A stretch of DNA of 6,134 nucleotides. It comes from JAFGTF01 sp035527995 (GTDB lineage: Bacteria > Spirochaetota > B62-G9 > DRHN01). Within the stretch, counting starts at the first letter, position 1. Each line of letters opens with the position of its first letter. This document shows positions 4,215-6,134 of this stretch, in pieces. The DNA is taken from positions 1 through 6,134 of the forward strand of contig DATKZJ010000146.1 in the NCBI GenBank assembly GCA_035527995.1. Direction: 5' to 3'. Below the pieces are notes generated by a model. It had not been told where the DNA came from. It made no database searches and saw nothing but the letters and a program-made list of their open reading frames with translations. Position numbers and translations under genes: made by a program.

Positions 4215-6134
4215 ATGGCAGACGGAATACAGACAAGAGTATGGTGGCAGCGCACAGATATTCTTATAGCAATCGGAGTGATTGCTGTTGTGCTCATGCT
4301 TATTGTGCCCATTCCTGCCATGCTGCTCGATTTTCTCATCGCAGCGAACTTTGCACTCGGTCTCATCGTACTGATCTCTGTGATGTATATGAGGAAGGCG
4401 GTTGAGCTTTCTGTCTTTCCGTCGCTGCTGCTTGTATCAACTGTGTACCGGCTTGCGGTAAATGTCTCTTCCACGCGTCTCATACTGCTGAAGGGGCCGT
4501 TATTCCACGGGAGGATCATTATAGCCTTCGGCCAGTTTGTCGTGGGAGGCAACTACGTTGTCGGGCTCATCATCTTTCTCATCCTCATTGCTGTCCAGTT
4601 CATAGTCATCACAAAGGGCGCGACGAGGGTCTCTGAGGTGGCTGCGAGGTTCACACTCGATGCGATGCCGGGAAAGCAGATGGCGATCGATGCGGACCTC
4701 TCCGCGGGACTCATAACGGAGGAGGAGGCGATCCATAAGAGGATAGAGATCCAGAGTGAAGCGGATTTCTACGGAGCAATGGATGGTGCCAGCAAGTTCG
4801 TCCAGGGAGACGTGAAGGTCGGGCTCCTCATAACGATGATCAATATAATAGGGGGTTTGGTCATCGGAATGGCGATGAGGGGGGAGAGCCTTAGGTCGGC
4901 GGTATCGACATACGTCATGCTTACCATAGGGGACGGTCTCGTGAACCAGATTCCGTCGCTCATGATGTCGACGGCCACGGGTCTCATAGTCACAAGAGCG
5001 GTGGCCAAGGAGGACCTCGGAACAGATCTCGCATCTCAGCTTTTGAGTCAGCCGCGGACACTGTGGATAGGAGCTGGATTTCTCCTCTTCCTCGCCGTGC
5101 TCCCCGGATTTCCGAAGATACCGCTAATCATGCTGGGGATAATACTGGGGATTTTAGGGTACTACCTCCGCCGCGGTATAAGGGTGAAGGAGGAGAAGAA
5201 GGAGGTCCAGAAAAAGGAGAAGGGGGAGGCAAAAGCAGGGCCTGAGAGCGTTATCGGGCTTCTGCAGATCGACCCCATTGCCCTGGAGATAGGGTACAAC
5301 CTCATTCCGCTCGTCGATCCCGAGCAGGGGGGCGATCTCCTTGAGAGGGTGACGATGATCAGGCGCCAGAGCGCAATAGAGCTGGGACTGATCTTTCCTC
5401 CTATAAGAATAAGGGACAACATGAAGCTCGATCCGAATACCTACTCCATAAAAATCAAGGGTGTGGAGGTTGGTAAGGGAATGATAAAGATGGGTAAATA
5501 CCTCGCCATGAATCCCGGAGATGTGGAGGAATCGATCGAGGGAGAGGAAACGGTCGAGCCGGCCTTCGGGCTCCCCGCGATCTGGATAGAGGAGGCGAGC
5601 AGGGATCGCGCTGAGAAGCTCGGATACACCGTGGTAGATTCGCCTTCCGTCATCGCGACCCACATCACCGAGGTGATAAAGAGCTATGCGAGTGAGGTGC
5701 TGGGCCGCCAGGATGTGCAGGCGCTTCTGAACTCTCTCTCTCAGGATTACTCGGCTGTAGTAGACGAGGTCAAGAAGGCCGGCGCCGCGATCGGTGATAT
5801 ACAGAAGGTTCTGAAAGGACTGCTCAAGGAAGGGGTGAGTATTCGGGACCTTGTGACCATTATGGAGACTATCGCGGACTACTTCCCCACTGTTAAAGAC
5901 CATGATGAGCTCGTCGAGCTCGTACGCCAGGCACTCGCGCGACAGATATGTCAGCAGTTCTCCGATGAGGAGAAGAAGATCCCAGTGATCACCATCTCAA
6001 AAGAAGTTGAAGATGAGATCAAAAATGCTATAGTAGAGACTGAGAGGGGAAAGCGGTTCGCGATGGAGCCGCAGCAGCAGCGGCAGCTGCTGAAAATGAT
6101 CGTCGAGGAAACCAAAAAGCTGAGAAAGAAGGGG
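4215..6134 (+). CDS. flhA: Flagellar export apparatus protein FlhA (3' end outside window)
   Basis: Seen: ATG 4215 opens a frame of 640 codons that runs off the right edge without a stop. FlhA is usually about 690-700 residues, so some 50-60 are missing. The N-terminal half has about eight membrane helices (first at 15-35; others near 38-58, 68-82, 103-133, 203-220, 232-260, 283-298, 301-318). It carries the FHIPEP-family blocks YRLAVNVSSTRLIL (78-91), FGQFVVGGNYVVGL (105-118), ARFTLDAMPGKQMAIDADL (144-162) and EADFYGAMDGASKFVQGD (182-199). A Lys/Glu-rich linker (323-341) leads to the soluble domain from about 345. Known: nine FlhA form the proton-coupled export ring, and the cytoplasmic domain docks FliH/FliI and chaperone-cargo complexes. 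The conserved cytoplasmic-loop acidic residues (D159, D161) are present. All visible blocks are intact. Confidence 0.98.
   Translation, partial: MADGIQTRVWWQRTDILIAIGVIAVVLMLIVPIPAMLLDFLIAANFALGLIVLISVMYMRKAVELSVFPSLLLVSTVYRLAVNVSSTRLILLKGPLFHGRIIIAFGQFVVGGNYVVGLIIFLILIAVQFIVITKGATRVSEVAARFTLDAMPGKQMAIDADLSAGLITEEEAIHKRIEIQSEADFYGAMDGASKFVQGDVKVGLLITMINIIGGLVIGMAMRGESLRSAVSTYVMLTIGDGLVNQIPSLMMSTATGLIVTRAVAKEDLGTDLASQLLSQPRTLWIGAGFLLFLAVLPGFPKIPLIMLGIILGILGYYLRRGIRVKEEKKEVQKKEKGEAKAGPESVIGLLQIDPIALEIGYNLIPLVDPEQGGDLLERVTMIRRQSAIELGLIFPPIRIRDNMKLDPNTYSIKIKGVEVGKGMIKMGKYLAMNPGDVEESIEGEETVEPAFGLPAIWIEEASRDRAEKLGYTVVDSPSVIATHITEVIKSYASEVLGRQDVQALLNSLSQDYSAVVDEVKKAGAAIGDIQKVLKGLLKEGVSIRDLVTIMETIADYFPTVKDHDELVELVRQALARQICQQFSDEEKKIPVITISKEVEDEIKNAIVETERGKRFAMEPQQQRQLLKMIVEETKKLRKKG

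Noticed and set aside
489..5903. Many long open frames on the minus strand and in alternative + frames overlapping the flagellar genes
   Set aside because: Each lies over a confidently identified flagellar gene, shows no family resemblance and has low-complexity or odd composition expected of antisense translation; the longest (5154-5903, minus strand) lies wholly within flhA.
1..6134. A novel defence, mobile or accessory system
   Set aside because: All coding space is accounted for by core flagellar genes in a known order, with no inserted genes, atypical composition, repeats or attachment sites.

Overview
The window is a contiguous piece of a flagellar operon, entirely on the + strand. It encodes the end of the motor switch protein FliN and then, in order, FliO, FliP, FliQ, FliR, FlhB and most of FlhA. 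These last six are the membrane components of the flagellar type III export apparatus. No mobile element, RNA gene, CRISPR array or accessory cargo is visible, and no strong intrinsic terminator lies between the genes. I found no undescribed system. The window is ordinary core machinery with a few details worth checking.

Organism: base composition is close to balanced. The order fliN-fliO-fliP-fliQ-fliR-flhB-flhA matches the long motility operon of spirochaetes (it also occurs in some other phyla). The FlhB N-terminus, FDLQLFAAEDEGRTEEPTEY, looks like the extended spirochaete FlhB start. FliO has a signal peptide and a long acidic exported segment. A member of Spirochaetota is therefore my best guess, by family resemblance only and not by a search.

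Layout: FliN C-terminus (2-169, 5' end outside the window); fliO (223-903); a 111-nt AT-rich gap; fliP (1015-1791); fliQ (1803-2072) only 11 nt later; a 101-nt gap; fliR (2174-2977); flhB (2961-4124), overlapping fliR by 17 nt or starting 4 nt after it if the GTG at 2982 is used; a 90-nt gap; flhA (4215 to beyond 6134, 640 codons present and the last part missing).

How the genes work together: FliN is part of the cytoplasmic C-ring and helps deliver export cargo. FliO assists assembly of the FliP ring. FliP, FliQ and FliR form the helical export gate inside the MS ring. FlhB wraps the gate entrance and switches substrate specificity after self-cleavage at its NPTH motif, which is intact here. 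FlhA forms the nonameric ring that couples proton flow to export and docks chaperone-cargo complexes. Observations to check: loss of the usual methionine triad in the FliP gating loop, a sigma-28-like sequence before flhA, a 13-codon ORF abutting the fliR start, and a purine-rich tract full of Shine-Dalgarno-like sequences at the FlhA membrane/cytoplasm boundary.
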